Shown here in pieces: positions 9,103 to 17,621 of a DNA stretch of 64,000 nucleotides. How positions within the stretch are numbered: position 1 is the first letter of the stretch; the number at the start of each line of letters is the position of its first letter. Under the pieces are notes generated by a model. That model was not told the DNA's origin. It made no database searches and saw only the letters and a list, made by a program, of their open reading frames with translations. This DNA is from BAIKAL-G1 sp943369525 (GTDB lineage Bacteria; Cyanobacteriota; Cyanobacteriia; PCC-6307; Cyanobiaceae). Position numbers and translations under genes: made by a program. The DNA is taken from the NCBI GenBank assembly GCA_943369525.1, contig CALRNL020000012.1, positions 29,035 through 93,034 of the forward strand, given 5' to 3'.

Positions 9103-9879
9103 TCAGCGGCCCAGGCTGCGGTAGGGGACTTTCGCCAGGTAGTCGATGTTGGCACTGCCGCCGGAGTTGCCGCGGGTGCGGGTGGCGGGCAGGGTGCGCA
9201 CCCAGGCCAGGTAGTCCTCGGGGTAGCCGCCGCGACGCTGGCTGGCGCGCTCGGGCAGGCTGCGGGCCGTACCGGTGTAGATGATCTGGGGGAAGCCCAG
9301 AACATTGCGGTGGTAGGCCTCGTAGCGGGGGGTGGTGATGTTGAAGGGGGTTTCGCCCAGGTCACGGGAGCCCACCACCCGGTTGCGGTGGTAGGGCACC
9401 GTGTCGTAGCCGAAGGCGTCGAGATACTCCTGGCTATTGAGGATGTCATCAACAGCGCCCCGGATTCCCCGGGTCATGATCACCGCCGACCAGGCGATCT
9501 CTTCCGCTTTGCCATACACCTGGCGGCCCAGCAGCTTTTCCACGAGGTGGCGGGCCACCCGGTAGTTGCTGTTGAGGTTGTAGAAGCTGCGGGTGAAGGT
9601 ATCGGACAGGCACAGGGAGCGAATGAAATCGCGCACCGTGATTTGACCGTCACGCAACTGGGATTCCAGGGTGCGGTCCCGATCCACCTTGAAAGCGTGG
9701 AAGAAGATCTGGCGGTAGGCCGCTTCGATGACGAAGTTTTGATCTTCACGATCAATGGCTTTGTCAAGGGATACGGCTTTCGGATCCTCATCCGAACCCA
9801 CCCGCAGATCCTTCACGCGAGAATTCTGCGTGCTGGGCGCGTACTTCAGAAGAGGAAGGGCCACTCGAAACTTCGGCAT
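9103..9879 (-). CDS. cpcG: phycobilisome rod-core linker polypeptide CpcG
   Basis: Linker that attaches phycocyanin rods to the allophycocyanin core on the thylakoid surface. The N-terminal VALPLLKYAPSTQNSRV matches the CpcG opening ALPLLxYAPxTQNxRV. The Pfam PBS linker domain follows, with IEAAYRQIFFHAF, LESQLRDGQITVRDFIRSL and FYNLNSNYRVARH. About 258 residues, a usual CpcG size. Because homologues begin at MALPLL or similar, the GTG at 9864 (VALPLL) may be the real start rather than the ATG at 9879. It lies 78 bases after cpcS and ends at a strong terminator. Confidence 0.93.
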   Translation of the reverse strand: MPKFRVALPLLKYAPSTQNSRVKDLRVGSDEDPKAVSLDKAIDREDQNFVIEAAYRQIFFHAFKVDRDRTLESQLRDGQITVRDFIRSLCLSDTFTRSFYNLNSNYRVARHLVEKLLGRQVYGKAEEIAWSAVIMTRGIRGAVDDILNSQEYLDAFGYDTVPYHRNRVVGSRDLGETPFNITTPRYEAYHRNVLGFPQIIYTGTARSLPERASQRRGGYPEDYLAWVRTLPATRTRGNSGGSANIDYLAKVPYRSLGR

Positions 9880-9957
9880 CCGTCGCCGCTGATCGTAGAA
9901 GTCCGCCCTCGGGGCGACCGGTTAGCCCGGGCCAGGGCTCACAGTCCGTAACGTTCC

Positions 9958-10632
9958 CTACCAGCCCAGGGGCGACAGGGTGGCGCTGGCGCCGGGGCTG
10001 CTGCCGGCGGCGGCCGGGCTGGCGTCCAGGTCTGGCCCGTCCTCCTCGCTGCAGCGGGTTTCCACGCAGAAGGAGGCCGTGTTGGAGAGCCCCTCCACCG
10101 TGCTGGTGCGCAGGCGCACATTCGGCCCGGCAAAGGAGAAGCGCTCTAGGGAGCTCATCGTTTCGTAGGCGGTGCTCAGCAGCAGGTCGTCCCGGTCGTC
10201 CATGCGGAAGTGGCCGGCCACCGGTGCCGTTTCGGCGTAGCCCCGGTCCCGCAGCAGCAGGCCGGCCCGGCCGCGTCCATCGGTGGGGATCAGGCCGAAG
10301 ACACTCTCGCCCTGGTGGTCCTCGCCGGCCCTGTCCCAGGCCATCGAGCCACTCCAGCGCACCCGGCAGCCGCCCACCAGCCCGGCGGGATCCTGGCCAT
10401 GGAGCTGGGCAATCGCCGCCAGGCGGGGATCGTCCACCAGCAACTCCTCCACCACGATCAGGGAGCCGCCGGCCTCAGCGCGGCGGTGCAGCAGGTGGTG
10501 GCTGCTGCGCTGGGAGCGCCAGCGCCCACAGCTCAACTGGAAAAAGCTGAGGGCATCGTTGATCGCCAGGGGACCTGGGCCCTGGGGGCTGCGGGCGGAG
10601 GGGCTGCTGGAGACCGGCTCAGGGCTGCTCAA
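9958..10632 (-). CDS. cpcS: phycobiliprotein bilin lyase, CpcS/CpeS family
   Basis: Chromophore lyase that attaches phycobilin to the conserved Cys-82/84 site of phycobiliprotein subunits. The N-terminal core FFQLSCGRWRSQRSSHHLLH is the family hallmark, followed by RFSFAGPNVRLRTS and a conserved end SFCVETR. An Ala/Pro/Ser-rich tail of about 25 residues comes after. The frame overlaps the stop of the preceding gene by 4 bases (TTGA), which implies translational coupling and a TTG start. The first 20 or so residues before AINDALSFF are not conserved, so a later start is possible. It sits directly upstream of cpcG, fitting a role in rod assembly. CpcS versus CpeS or CpcU cannot be decided here. 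Confidence 0.85.
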   Translation of the reverse strand: MSSPEPVSSSPSARSPQGPGPLAINDALSFFQLSCGRWRSQRSSHHLLHRRAEAGGSLIVVEELLVDDPRLAAIAQLHGQDPAGLVGGCRVRWSGSMAWDRAGEDHQGESVFGLIPTDGRGRAGLLLRDRGYAETAPVAGHFRMDDRDDLLLSTAYETMSSLERFSFAGPNVRLRTSTVEGLSNTASFCVETRCSEEDGPDLDASPAAAGSSPGASATLSPLGW

Positions 10633-11036
10633 GGGAACGACTCAGATCCCCTGATCTTCTCAATGCGGCGGTCCGCCTGGCGATGGGCCCAGGCCACCAG
10701 CTCCGCCAGGCCTAGGTCCAGGGGGCCGGCGGGCTCCTGCTGCGGTGGCCAGATCCCCGGGTTGGGGGCGCCCCTTTCTTGGGCGATGGCTTCGAGCTGG
10801 ATGCCGGCCCCTTGCAGCTGGTCGAGGAAGGCCTGGCAAAAGCCCGGGTCGGCCTGCAGTTCCGGGTGGGCCAAGGCCCAGGCCAGCAGCATGGCCCGGT
10901 CGGGAAGGGGACCGCTGCGGCGGCCTGCGGCCGCCTGGAGGCTGCGCAGGCTGTGGGCCAGCAGGCGCAGGTGGTGGCGCTCCAGGGCGGGTAGCAAGCT
11001 GGCTTCCAGCTCGGCCAGCTCTTCGGGAGTTAGCAC
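10629..11036 (-). CDS. conserved-looking helical protein downstream of sufR, unknown
   Basis: 135 residues from a GTG at 11036, which overlaps the end of sufR by 7 bases. Its own stop overlaps the cpcS start by 4 bases. The protein is Leu/Ala/Glu-rich and probably all-helical (LTPEELAELEASLLPALERH, then LLAWALAHPELQ), with no signal peptide or membrane segment. Overlap on both sides places it in one translational unit with sufR and cpcS. No named domain recognised. A longer frame reaching 11210 exists, but it would run inside sufR and is rejected. Confidence 0.65.
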   Translation of the reverse strand: MLTPEELAELEASLLPALERHHLRLLAHSLRSLQAAAGRRSGPLPDRAMLLAWALAHPELQADPGFCQAFLDQLQGAGIQLEAIAQERGAPNPGIWPPQQEPAGPLDLGLAELVAWAHRQADRRIEKIRGSESFP

Positions 11037-11851
11037 CCTGGCCCGGGGGATGGGGCCCCATGGAGCTGGAGGCGGAAGCCGCAGGAGTGGCCCCCCTCCA
11101 GGCGCCAATGGACGCGATCCACTTGGCAGTCGGGGAAGGTGTGGCGGATCAGTTGTAGCTCCTGGTCGCAGACCTGGGGAAACTGCTCGGCGATCCGCAT
11201 CACCGAGCAATGGAATTCACTCATCACCCAGCCCGGGCCATCGCTGTCCCGCTGGAACTCGGCCACGTAGCCGTCGCGGCGGCGTAGGTCCACGAGCCGC
11301 TCGATCCGTTCAGCCAGGGAGCCGGAGCCGATGTTCTGGCGATAGACCGCTGCCTGGGTTGCCGCCTGTTCGGCCAGCAGCTGGGCCACGGTTTGGGCGG
11401 GCAGGGTGGCGGCCAGGGAATCGAGCAGGCCGAGGGCAAAATGCTCACTGCCATCAGGGAAGCGGGTGCGGCCTTCGCGGGTCAGGCCCCAGCGGTTGCT
11501 AGGCCGGCCCGGGCCTTCGGCGCTGGGACTGGCCACCACCAGGCCATCGTCTTCGAGGGAGCGCAGATGGCGGCGCATCACCTGCACGGACACCACCAGC
11601 TGTTGGGCCAGGTCTGCGGCGGTGGCCTCGCCCTGGCGCAGTAGCAGGGTCAGCACCGCGTCGCGGGTTGGGGCCGGGCCAGCTGTTGCCGATGGGGAAA
11701 TCCCTGCCGATGGGGCGGACCCTGCCGCCGCTGCGCGGGAAGCCCTGTCGCTCGCCTCGCCTAGGGGAGGGGGCCCGGGCCGCGGGGACTCCCCGACCCT
11801 GCTGCCCTGCTGGCTCGCCGTACTTGACGTGGGTTGGGCGGACAGTGTCAT
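11030..11851 (-). CDS. sufR: SufR, Fe-S-sensing repressor of the suf operon
   Basis: DNA-binding repressor that represses sufBCDS, and its own gene, when it holds an Fe-S cluster. A winged-helix segment (AVLTLLLRQGEATAADLAQQL, then MRRHLRSLEDDGLV) is followed by the C-terminal sensor region. That region has the spaced cysteines that ligate the cluster: EFHC, QVC, PDC and SCGF. It is divergent from ftrC-sufBCDS, the classic cyanobacterial arrangement. The ATG at 11851 gives 273 residues, longer than the usual about 215. The first about 60 residues are a Ser/Gly/Pro/Ala-rich stretch of low complexity. Other in-frame starts exist at 11863 and 11899. It leads a run of overlapping genes into cpcS and cpcG. 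Confidence 0.9.
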   Translation of the reverse strand: MTLSAQPTSSTASQQGSRVGESPRPGPPPLGEASDRASRAAAAGSAPSAGISPSATAGPAPTRDAVLTLLLRQGEATAADLAQQLVVSVQVMRRHLRSLEDDGLVVASPSAEGPGRPSNRWGLTREGRTRFPDGSEHFALGLLDSLAATLPAQTVAQLLAEQAATQAAVYRQNIGSGSLAERIERLVDLRRRDGYVAEFQRDSDGPGWVMSEFHCSVMRIAEQFPQVCDQELQLIRHTFPDCQVDRVHWRLEGGHSCGFRLQLHGAPSPGPGC

Positions 11852-12151
11852 GGCCCTGGTCATGGCCCTGGTCTTGGCCGGAGCCTGGACCTCCACCATG
11901 CCACGTTTGTTTTGCTGTTGTTGCCTTGGCCCTGGGGCAGCCTGGGCTGGATCGGCCTGGGCAGGGCGGCCTAGGGGGCTGGGTTGGCGCGGGGCCCAAT
12001 TGGCCCCCAGCAACCGGCGCCGGGTTCGGTGCCCTAGGCTCAATCCTAAGGAAACCCCCAGGTTTCGTTATTGCTGCCATCTGCCTTTTCGGGCCCCCAG
12101 GGCCTGGCCGGGCACCCTTTCTGGCACGACTTCGCCGTTCACTTGCCGCCC
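11852..12151. promoter_or_regulatory. sufR / ftrC-suf divergent control region
   Basis: 300 bases with no credible gene, separating divergent sufR and ftrC-sufBCDS. It must hold both promoters. A near-palindrome AACC-N7-GGTT at about 12012-12026 is the best dyad I see that could serve as a SufR site, but it does not exactly fit CAAC-N6-GTTG, the SufR operator I remember. No clear -35/-10 pair stands out. The regulatory role follows from gene arrangement; the exact site is uncertain. Confidence 0.4.
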
Positions 12152-12520
12152 ATGTCCGACACCCCAACCTCCACCGAGGCGACCAAGGCCAGTGACAGCC
12201 TTGAGGTGATCCGCAAGTTTGCCGAGACCTACGCCCAGCGCACCGGCACCTACTTCTGCATCGACTCCGGCGTGACGGCGGTGGTGTTGGAGGGGCTGGC
12301 CCGCCATAAGGACGAGCTCGGCGGTGCCCTCTGCCCTTGTCGCCACTACGAGGACAAGCAGGCCGAGGTCCAACAGGCCTTTTGGAACTGCCCTTGCGTG
12401 CCCATGCGCGAGCGCAAGGAATGCCATTGCATGCTGTTTCTCACCGAAGACAACGCCTTCCGCTGTGACAAGCAGACCATCTCAACTGAAGAGATTCAGG
12501 CCCATTGCTCCCTTGGATAG
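12152..12520 (+). CDS. ftrC: ferredoxin-thioredoxin reductase catalytic (beta) subunit
   Basis: Passes electrons from photosynthetically reduced ferredoxin to thioredoxin through a [4Fe-4S] cluster and an active-site disulfide. The diagnostic pattern CPC-X16-CPC-X8-CHC is intact (CPCRHY, CPCVPM and CHCMLF). 122 residues from the ATG at 12152, the usual size. It is followed after 6 bases by sufB, so it is probably co-transcribed with the Fe-S assembly genes. That makes sense for a cluster-bearing enzyme. Confidence 0.96.
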   Translation: MSDTPTSTEATKASDSLEVIRKFAETYAQRTGTYFCIDSGVTAVVLEGLARHKDELGGALCPCRHYEDKQAEVQQAFWNCPCVPMRERKECHCMLFLTEDNAFRCDKQTISTEEIQAHCSLG

Positions 12521-12526
12521 ACGGCC

Positions 12527-13969
12527 ATGACCGCTGCAGCCAGCGTTGGTGATCTCGTCAGTCAGCCGTACAAGTACGGGTTCGTGACTGATATTGAAAC
12601 TGAAAAAATCGCCAAGGGCCTCAGTGAGGACGTGGTGCGGCTGATTTCCAGTAAAAAGGACGAACCCGCCTTTCTGCTGGAATTCAGGCTGAGGGCCTAC
12701 CGTCAATGGCTGCAGATGGAAACACCCGATTGGGCTGCCCTGGGTTATCCGGCGATTGATTTTCAAAATATTATTTATTACGCGGCTCCTAAGCAACGTG
12801 ATAAGAAGGCAAGCCTCGATGAGGTGGACCCGAAGCTGCTCGAAACCTTCGACAAGCTGGGCATTCCGTTGAGTGAGCAGAAGCGCCTCACTAATGTGGC
12901 CGTGGATGCCGTTTTTGACAGCGTTTCGATCGCCACTACCTACAAGGAAAAACTGGCCGAGCATGGGGTTATTTTCTGCTCGATTAGTGAGGCTGTGAAA
13001 GAGCATCCTGAGCTGATCGAGCGCTACTTGGGCACGGTTGTCCCCAGCAACGACAACTACTATTCGGCCCTCAACTCGGCTGTTTTTAGTGATGGATCCT
13101 TCGTGTTCATCCCCAAGGGGGTCGAATGTCCGATGGAGCTCTCCACCTACTTCCGCATCAATTCGGGCGACACCGGCCAGTTTGAGCGCACCTTGATCGT
13201 GGCGGAAGAAGGGGCTTCGGTGAGTTACCTGGAGGGCTGCACGGCCCCCATGTTCGATACCAACCAACTCCACGCGGCCGTGGTTGAACTGGTGGTCCTG
13301 GATGATGCCTCGATCAAGTATTCCACCGTGCAGAACTGGTACGCCGGCGATGAACATGGCGTGGGGGGGATCTACAACTTCGTGACCAAGCGGGGCCACT
13401 GCCGCGGCGATCGCAGCAAGATCAGCTGGACCCAGGTGGAAACCGGTTCGGCAATCACCTGGAAATACCCCAGTTGCGTGCTTCAGGGCGCTGATTCGGT
13501 CGGTGAATTCTATTCGGTTGCCCTCACGAACAACCATCAGCAGGCCGATACCGGCTCCAAAATGGTGCATGTGGGTCCCCGCACCCGCTCCACGATCGTC
13601 AGCAAGGGCATCAGCGCGGGCCATTCCGCCAACAGCTATCGGGGCCTGGTTCAGATTGGTCCTAAGGCCGTGGGAGCCCGCAATTACAGCCAGTGCGACT
13701 CGATGTTGATTGGCGACCAGGCCGCCGCCAACACCTATCCCTACATCCGCTCCCAGCAGCCCCAAGCTTCGGTGGAGCATGAGGCCAGCACCTGTCGCAT
13801 GTCCGAAGACCAGCTTTTCTATCTGCAGAGCCGGGGCATTGCCTTTGAGGAGGCCGTGTCCATGATGGTGAGTGGCTTCTGCCGCGACGTGTTCAACCAG
13901 TTGCCGATGGAGTTCGCTGCCGAAGCGGACAAGTTGCTCGCCCTGAAGTTGGAAGGGTCGGTCGGCTAG
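12527..13969 (+). CDS. sufB: SufB, Fe-S cluster scaffold subunit
   Basis: Scaffold component of the SufBC2D complex, which builds Fe-S clusters in the cytosol. 480 residues. Recognisable core segments are YYSALNSAVFSDGSFVFIPK, the beta-helix region with EGCTAPMF, and the C-terminal QADTGSKMVHVGPRTRSTI and EHEASTCRMSEDQLFYLQSR. Length and order are normal for cyanobacterial SufB. The gene is a little less GC-rich than its neighbours, as strongly expressed genes often are. Second gene of the ftrC-sufBCDS unit. Confidence 0.97.
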   Translation: MTAAASVGDLVSQPYKYGFVTDIETEKIAKGLSEDVVRLISSKKDEPAFLLEFRLRAYRQWLQMETPDWAALGYPAIDFQNIIYYAAPKQRDKKASLDEVDPKLLETFDKLGIPLSEQKRLTNVAVDAVFDSVSIATTYKEKLAEHGVIFCSISEAVKEHPELIERYLGTVVPSNDNYYSALNSAVFSDGSFVFIPKGVECPMELSTYFRINSGDTGQFERTLIVAEEGASVSYLEGCTAPMFDTNQLHAAVVELVVLDDASIKYSTVQNWYAGDEHGVGGIYNFVTKRGHCRGDRSKISWTQVETGSAITWKYPSCVLQGADSVGEFYSVALTNNHQQADTGSKMVHVGPRTRSTIVSKGISAGHSANSYRGLVQIGPKAVGARNYSQCDSMLIGDQAAANTYPYIRSQQPQASVEHEASTCRMSEDQLFYLQSRGIAFEEAVSMMVSGFCRDVFNQLPMEFAAEADKLLALKLEGSVG

Positions 13970-13997
13970 GCCGGCGATCCGCCCTTCGCTGCTGTCC

Positions 13998-14834
13998 ATG
14001 GGGGCAGCGGTTGATCCCGTTTCTGATTCGTTTGTTTCCTCACCCGTGATTCGCCCCGACGCCGACGTTCTGCTTGAGATCAGCGGTCTCCATGCCCGCG
14101 TGGAGGACAAGGCGATCCTCAAGGGGGTGAACCTCACCCTGCGGGCCGGCGAGATCCATGCCGTGATGGGCCGCAATGGCAGCGGCAAAAGCACCCTCTC
14201 CAAGGTGCTGGCCGGCCATCCCGCCTACACGGTGACCGCAGGCACGGTCACCTACCGGGGCCAGAACCTGCTGGAGCTCTCGCCCGAAGAGCGGGCCCGG
14301 GTGGGGGTGTTCCTCGGGTTCCAATATCCGGTGGAGATCCCGGGGGTGAGCAACCTGGAATTTCTACGGGTGGCCACCAATGCCCGCCGGGTCCAGCTCG
14401 GCCAGGAGGAACTCGACACCTTTGCCTTTGAGGACCTGGTGCGCCAGCGTCTGGCCGTGGTTCAGATGGATCCGGCCTTCCTCGATCGCAGCGTGAATGA
14501 GGGCTTCTCGGGGGGCGAGAAGAAGCGCAATGAGATTTTGCAGATGGCCCTGCTCGAGCCCCTGGTGGCCATCCTTGATGAGACCGATTCGGGCCTAGAC
14601 ATCGATGCCCTGCGGATCGTGGCCGCCGGCGTCAGCCAGCTGGCCACGGCCGACACCGCCACCCTGTTGATCACCCACTACCAGAGGCTGCTGGAGGCGA
14701 TCACCCCCGATTTTGTCCATGTGATGGCCGCAGGCCGCATCCTGCGCACGGGGGGGCGCGACCTGGCCCTGGAACTGGAAGAGCGGGGCTACGACTGGGT
14801 GGACCAGGAACTGGCGGCCCTGGAGCGGGGCTGA
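13998..14834 (+). CDS. sufC: SufC, ATPase of the Fe-S assembly complex
   Basis: ABC-type ATPase that drives conformational change of the SufB-SufD scaffold. 278 residues with Walker A GRNGSGKST, the Q-loop region FLGFQYPVEIPG typical of SufC, signature FSGGEKKRNEILQ, Walker B LVAILDETDSGLD, and the switch His in LLITHYQR. The first about 25 residues are an extension absent from shorter SufC proteins. The stop overlaps the sufD start (ATGA-like, 1 base), so the two are translationally coupled. Confidence 0.97.
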   Translation: MGAAVDPVSDSFVSSPVIRPDADVLLEISGLHARVEDKAILKGVNLTLRAGEIHAVMGRNGSGKSTLSKVLAGHPAYTVTAGTVTYRGQNLLELSPEERARVGVFLGFQYPVEIPGVSNLEFLRVATNARRVQLGQEELDTFAFEDLVRQRLAVVQMDPAFLDRSVNEGFSGGEKKRNEILQMALLEPLVAILDETDSGLDIDALRIVAAGVSQLATADTATLLITHYQRLLEAITPDFVHVMAAGRILRTGGRDLALELEERGYDWVDQELAALERG

Positions 14835-16183
14835 TGGGAGTGGGCACTCTTTCGGCCAAGAGCCTGGCTAGTTGGACCAAGGAGCTGTTGGCCCAGCTGC
14901 CTGCAGCGTCTGGTCCCTTGGCTGCCGTGCAGGCCCGCGGCCGGCAGGCCCTCTCGACCCTGCCGGTGCCCACCAGGCACCAGGAAGCCTGGCGTTTCAC
15001 CGACCTGGCCCTGCTGGCCGGCCTCGACCTATCCCCCAGCGGAGCCCAGTCCAGGGGTCTGGCCCTTGATGGGCCTGCCCCGGAGGCCCCGTCCCTGGAC
15101 GCCGCTTGCCAAGACGGACCCAAGACCCTGCGGCTGCAGCTCGATGGGGGCTCCGATCCCCTCGCTGGGGTGGTCTTGCCGGCGGGGTTGGCGCGGCTCT
15201 CCGAATCGGAACTGCTGCAAGCCCTGGGCCACACCCTCGCGGCCACGGGCTGCGAGCAGCACTGGCCGGTGGAACTCAACCATGCCTGTGCCTCCCAGTT
15301 GCTGGCCCTGCGCGTCGCTAGCCGGGCCCAGGTCAGCCTGGAGCTAGTTAGCGACGGCGCCACGGGCCTGCGGCCCCTGCGGGTGCTGTTGATCCTGGAA
15401 GAAAAGGCCCAACTGCAGCTTTGTCAGCGGCTTAGCGCCGCCGGGGCGGGCCTCAGCAGCCTGGTGCTGGAGGCCCACCTGGGCCGGGGCTCCAGGTTGG
15501 AGCATGGCCTGGTGGCCCTGGGCCAGCCCGGTGCAGCCTTGCTGGCCCACCTGGCCCTGGAGCAGGAGCCTGAGAGTGCGTTCAACTTGGTGGCGGTGAG
15601 CGCCGGTTGGGGCCTCTCCCGGCTGGAGCCCCGGGTTGTCCAGGTGGACGGCAGCGCCACCACTAACCTGCGCGGCCTCCAGGTGGTGGCTGGCGATCAG
15701 ATCGCTGACACCCATAGCCACATCGCTTTTGGCGGCCCCGAGGGCCAGCTCGACCAGCTCCATAAGGCCGTGGCCGATGGCCGGGGCCGCAGCGTGTTCA
15801 ACGGCGCCGTGCGGGTGCCCCGCGCCGCCCAACGCACCAATGCGGCCCAGCTCAGCCGCAGCCTGTTGCTCTCCGATCGGGCCCGGATCGACACCAAGCC
15901 CGAACTGGAGATCGTGGCCGATGACGTGCGCTGCGCCCATGGCGCGACCGTGAGTTGCCTGCAGCAGGATGAATTGTTTTATCTGCAGAGCCGCGGCATC
16001 GCCGCCGACCAGGCGTCAGCCCTGCTCAAGCGGGCCTTCAGCGAGGAGATCCTGCGCGAGCTGCCTGCCCCGGCCCGGCTTTGGTGCCCATTCGAGCGCC
16101 TGCTCGCCCCTGATGGCTTGGCAGATGGGCCAGCCCCCGGGGATGACGCGGGCCCGGCCGCCCTGGAGGGCGGGGTGGCCTGA
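14834..16183 (+). CDS. sufD: SufD, Fe-S assembly scaffold partner
   Basis: Paralogue of SufB, forming the SufBC2D scaffold that receives sulfur and iron. 449 residues. The N-terminal helical region has TRHQEAWRFTDL, and the right-handed beta-helix ends with RAAQRTNAAQLSRSLLLSD and the conserved tail CAHGATVSCLQQDELFYLQSRG. It overlaps both sufC and sufS by one base. It is more divergent than SufB, as is usual. Confidence 0.95.
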   Translation: MGVGTLSAKSLASWTKELLAQLPAASGPLAAVQARGRQALSTLPVPTRHQEAWRFTDLALLAGLDLSPSGAQSRGLALDGPAPEAPSLDAACQDGPKTLRLQLDGGSDPLAGVVLPAGLARLSESELLQALGHTLAATGCEQHWPVELNHACASQLLALRVASRAQVSLELVSDGATGLRPLRVLLILEEKAQLQLCQRLSAAGAGLSSLVLEAHLGRGSRLEHGLVALGQPGAALLAHLALEQEPESAFNLVAVSAGWGLSRLEPRVVQVDGSATTNLRGLQVVAGDQIADTHSHIAFGGPEGQLDQLHKAVADGRGRSVFNGAVRVPRAAQRTNAAQLSRSLLLSDRARIDTKPELEIVADDVRCAHGATVSCLQQDELFYLQSRGIAADQASALLKRAFSEEILRELPAPARLWCPFERLLAPDGLADGPAPGDDAGPAALEGGVA

Positions 16184-17523
16184 TGGGTTTGAGTGCCGAC
16201 ACCACTAACGCCCCTGGCAACGCCGATGCCCCTGGGCTGGCCAACGCCCCTAGCCGGGCCGGCGCCAGCCCCGGAGCTGGGGCCAACCTGGCTGCCCTGA
16301 CCCGGCCCGATTTCCCCCTGCTGGCCCAGACGGCCTGCCTGGGCCAGCCCCTGATCTACCTAGACCACGCCGCCACCAGCCAGAAGCCGCGCCAGGTGCT
16401 GGCCGCCCTGCAGCACTACTACGACCACGACAACGCCAACGTGCACCGGGGCGCCCACCAGCTCAGCGCCCGGGCCACGGAGGGGTTTGAAGGCGCCCGC
16501 GCTAAGACGGCCGCCTACGTGGGCGCCGCTTCGTCCCACGAGATTGTGTTCACCCGCAATGCCAGTGAAGCGATCAACCTGGTCGCCCGCAGCTGGGGGG
16601 ACGCCAACCTCAAGCCCGGCGATGAGGTGCTGCTCAGCGTCATGGAGCACCACAGCAACCTGGTGCCCTGGCAACTGCTGGCGGCCCGCACCGGTTGCGT
16701 GCTGCGCCATGTCGGTCTCACCGCTAGCGGCGAACTGGACCTCGGCGACCTCCAGGCCCAGCTCAACGAGCGCACCCGGCTGGTGAGCCTGGCGCAGGTG
16801 AGCAACACCTTGGGCTGCCTCAACCCGATCGCCGAAATCGCCCCCCTGGCCCACGCCGCCGGCGCCCTGCTGCTGGTGGATGCCTGCCAGAGCCTGGCCC
16901 ATCTGCCCGTGGATGTGGGCCAGCTCGGCGCCGATTTCCTGGTGGGCTCCTCCCACAAGCTTTGCGGACCCACGGGCATGGGTTTCCTTTGGGCGCGGGA
17001 AGCCCTGCTGGAGGCCATGCCCCCCTTCTTGGGCGGCGGCGAGATGATCCAGGACGTGTTCCTCGATGGCAGCACCTGGGCGGGCCTGCCCCACAAATTT
17101 GAGGCCGGCACCCCCGCCATCGGCGAGGCGATCGCCATGGGGGCAGCCCTGGACTATCTCCGTAGCCTGGGCCTAGGGCGCATCCACGCCTGGGAGCAGC
17201 AGCTCACGGCCCACCTGTTTGCCAGGCTCGAGGCGATTGAAGGGCTTCGCATTCTGGGCCCCACCCCCCAGGAGCAGCCCGATCGCGGCGCCCTGGCCGC
17301 CTTCAGCGTGGCGGGGCTGCACGCCAACGACCTGGCCGAATTGCTCGATTCCGCCGGCATCTGCATCCGCAGCGGCCACCACTGCACCCAGCCCCTGCAC
17401 CGCCACTACGGCCTGGCCGCCTCGGCCCGGGCCAGCCTCAGCTTCACCACCACCATGGAGGAGATCGATCGCTTCGCCGAAGAATTATTCGGCGCGATTG
17501 CCTTCCTGCGCGAGCACAGCTGA
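16183..17523 (+). CDS. sufS: SufS, group II cysteine desulfurase
   Basis: PLP enzyme that releases sulfur from cysteine for cluster assembly. The PLP lysine is in GSSHKLCGPTGMG, the His/Asp cofactor contacts are in the middle, and the catalytic cysteine is in IRSGHHCTQPLH, the type II loop. 446 residues, which includes an about 35-residue Ala/Pro/Asn/Gly-rich N-terminal extension with short degenerate repeats (NAPGNADAPGLANAPS) before the conserved start. Last gene of the suf operon. A GGGGCA/TGCCCC stem right after the stop (17524-17548) may help termination but lacks a T tract. Confidence 0.95.
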   Translation: MGLSADTTNAPGNADAPGLANAPSRAGASPGAGANLAALTRPDFPLLAQTACLGQPLIYLDHAATSQKPRQVLAALQHYYDHDNANVHRGAHQLSARATEGFEGARAKTAAYVGAASSHEIVFTRNASEAINLVARSWGDANLKPGDEVLLSVMEHHSNLVPWQLLAARTGCVLRHVGLTASGELDLGDLQAQLNERTRLVSLAQVSNTLGCLNPIAEIAPLAHAAGALLLVDACQSLAHLPVDVGQLGADFLVGSSHKLCGPTGMGFLWAREALLEAMPPFLGGGEMIQDVFLDGSTWAGLPHKFEAGTPAIGEAIAMGAALDYLRSLGLGRIHAWEQQLTAHLFARLEAIEGLRILGPTPQEQPDRGALAAFSVAGLHANDLAELLDSAGICIRSGHHCTQPLHRHYGLAASARASLSFTTTMEEIDRFAEELFGAIAFLREHS

Positions 17524-17621
17524 GGGGCACCGTCGCCAGCGTTGCCCCCTCCCCAGCCCCGCTGCCCAAATCCATCCCGAATGGGGGTTGACCGCCGCCG
17601 ATCCGTCCGTCCGTACCCGGT

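Noticed and set aside
12012..12026. Firm SufR operator
   Set aside because: The AACC-N7-GGTT dyad does not match CAAC-N6-GTTG well enough; it is kept only as a weak candidate in the intergenic entry.
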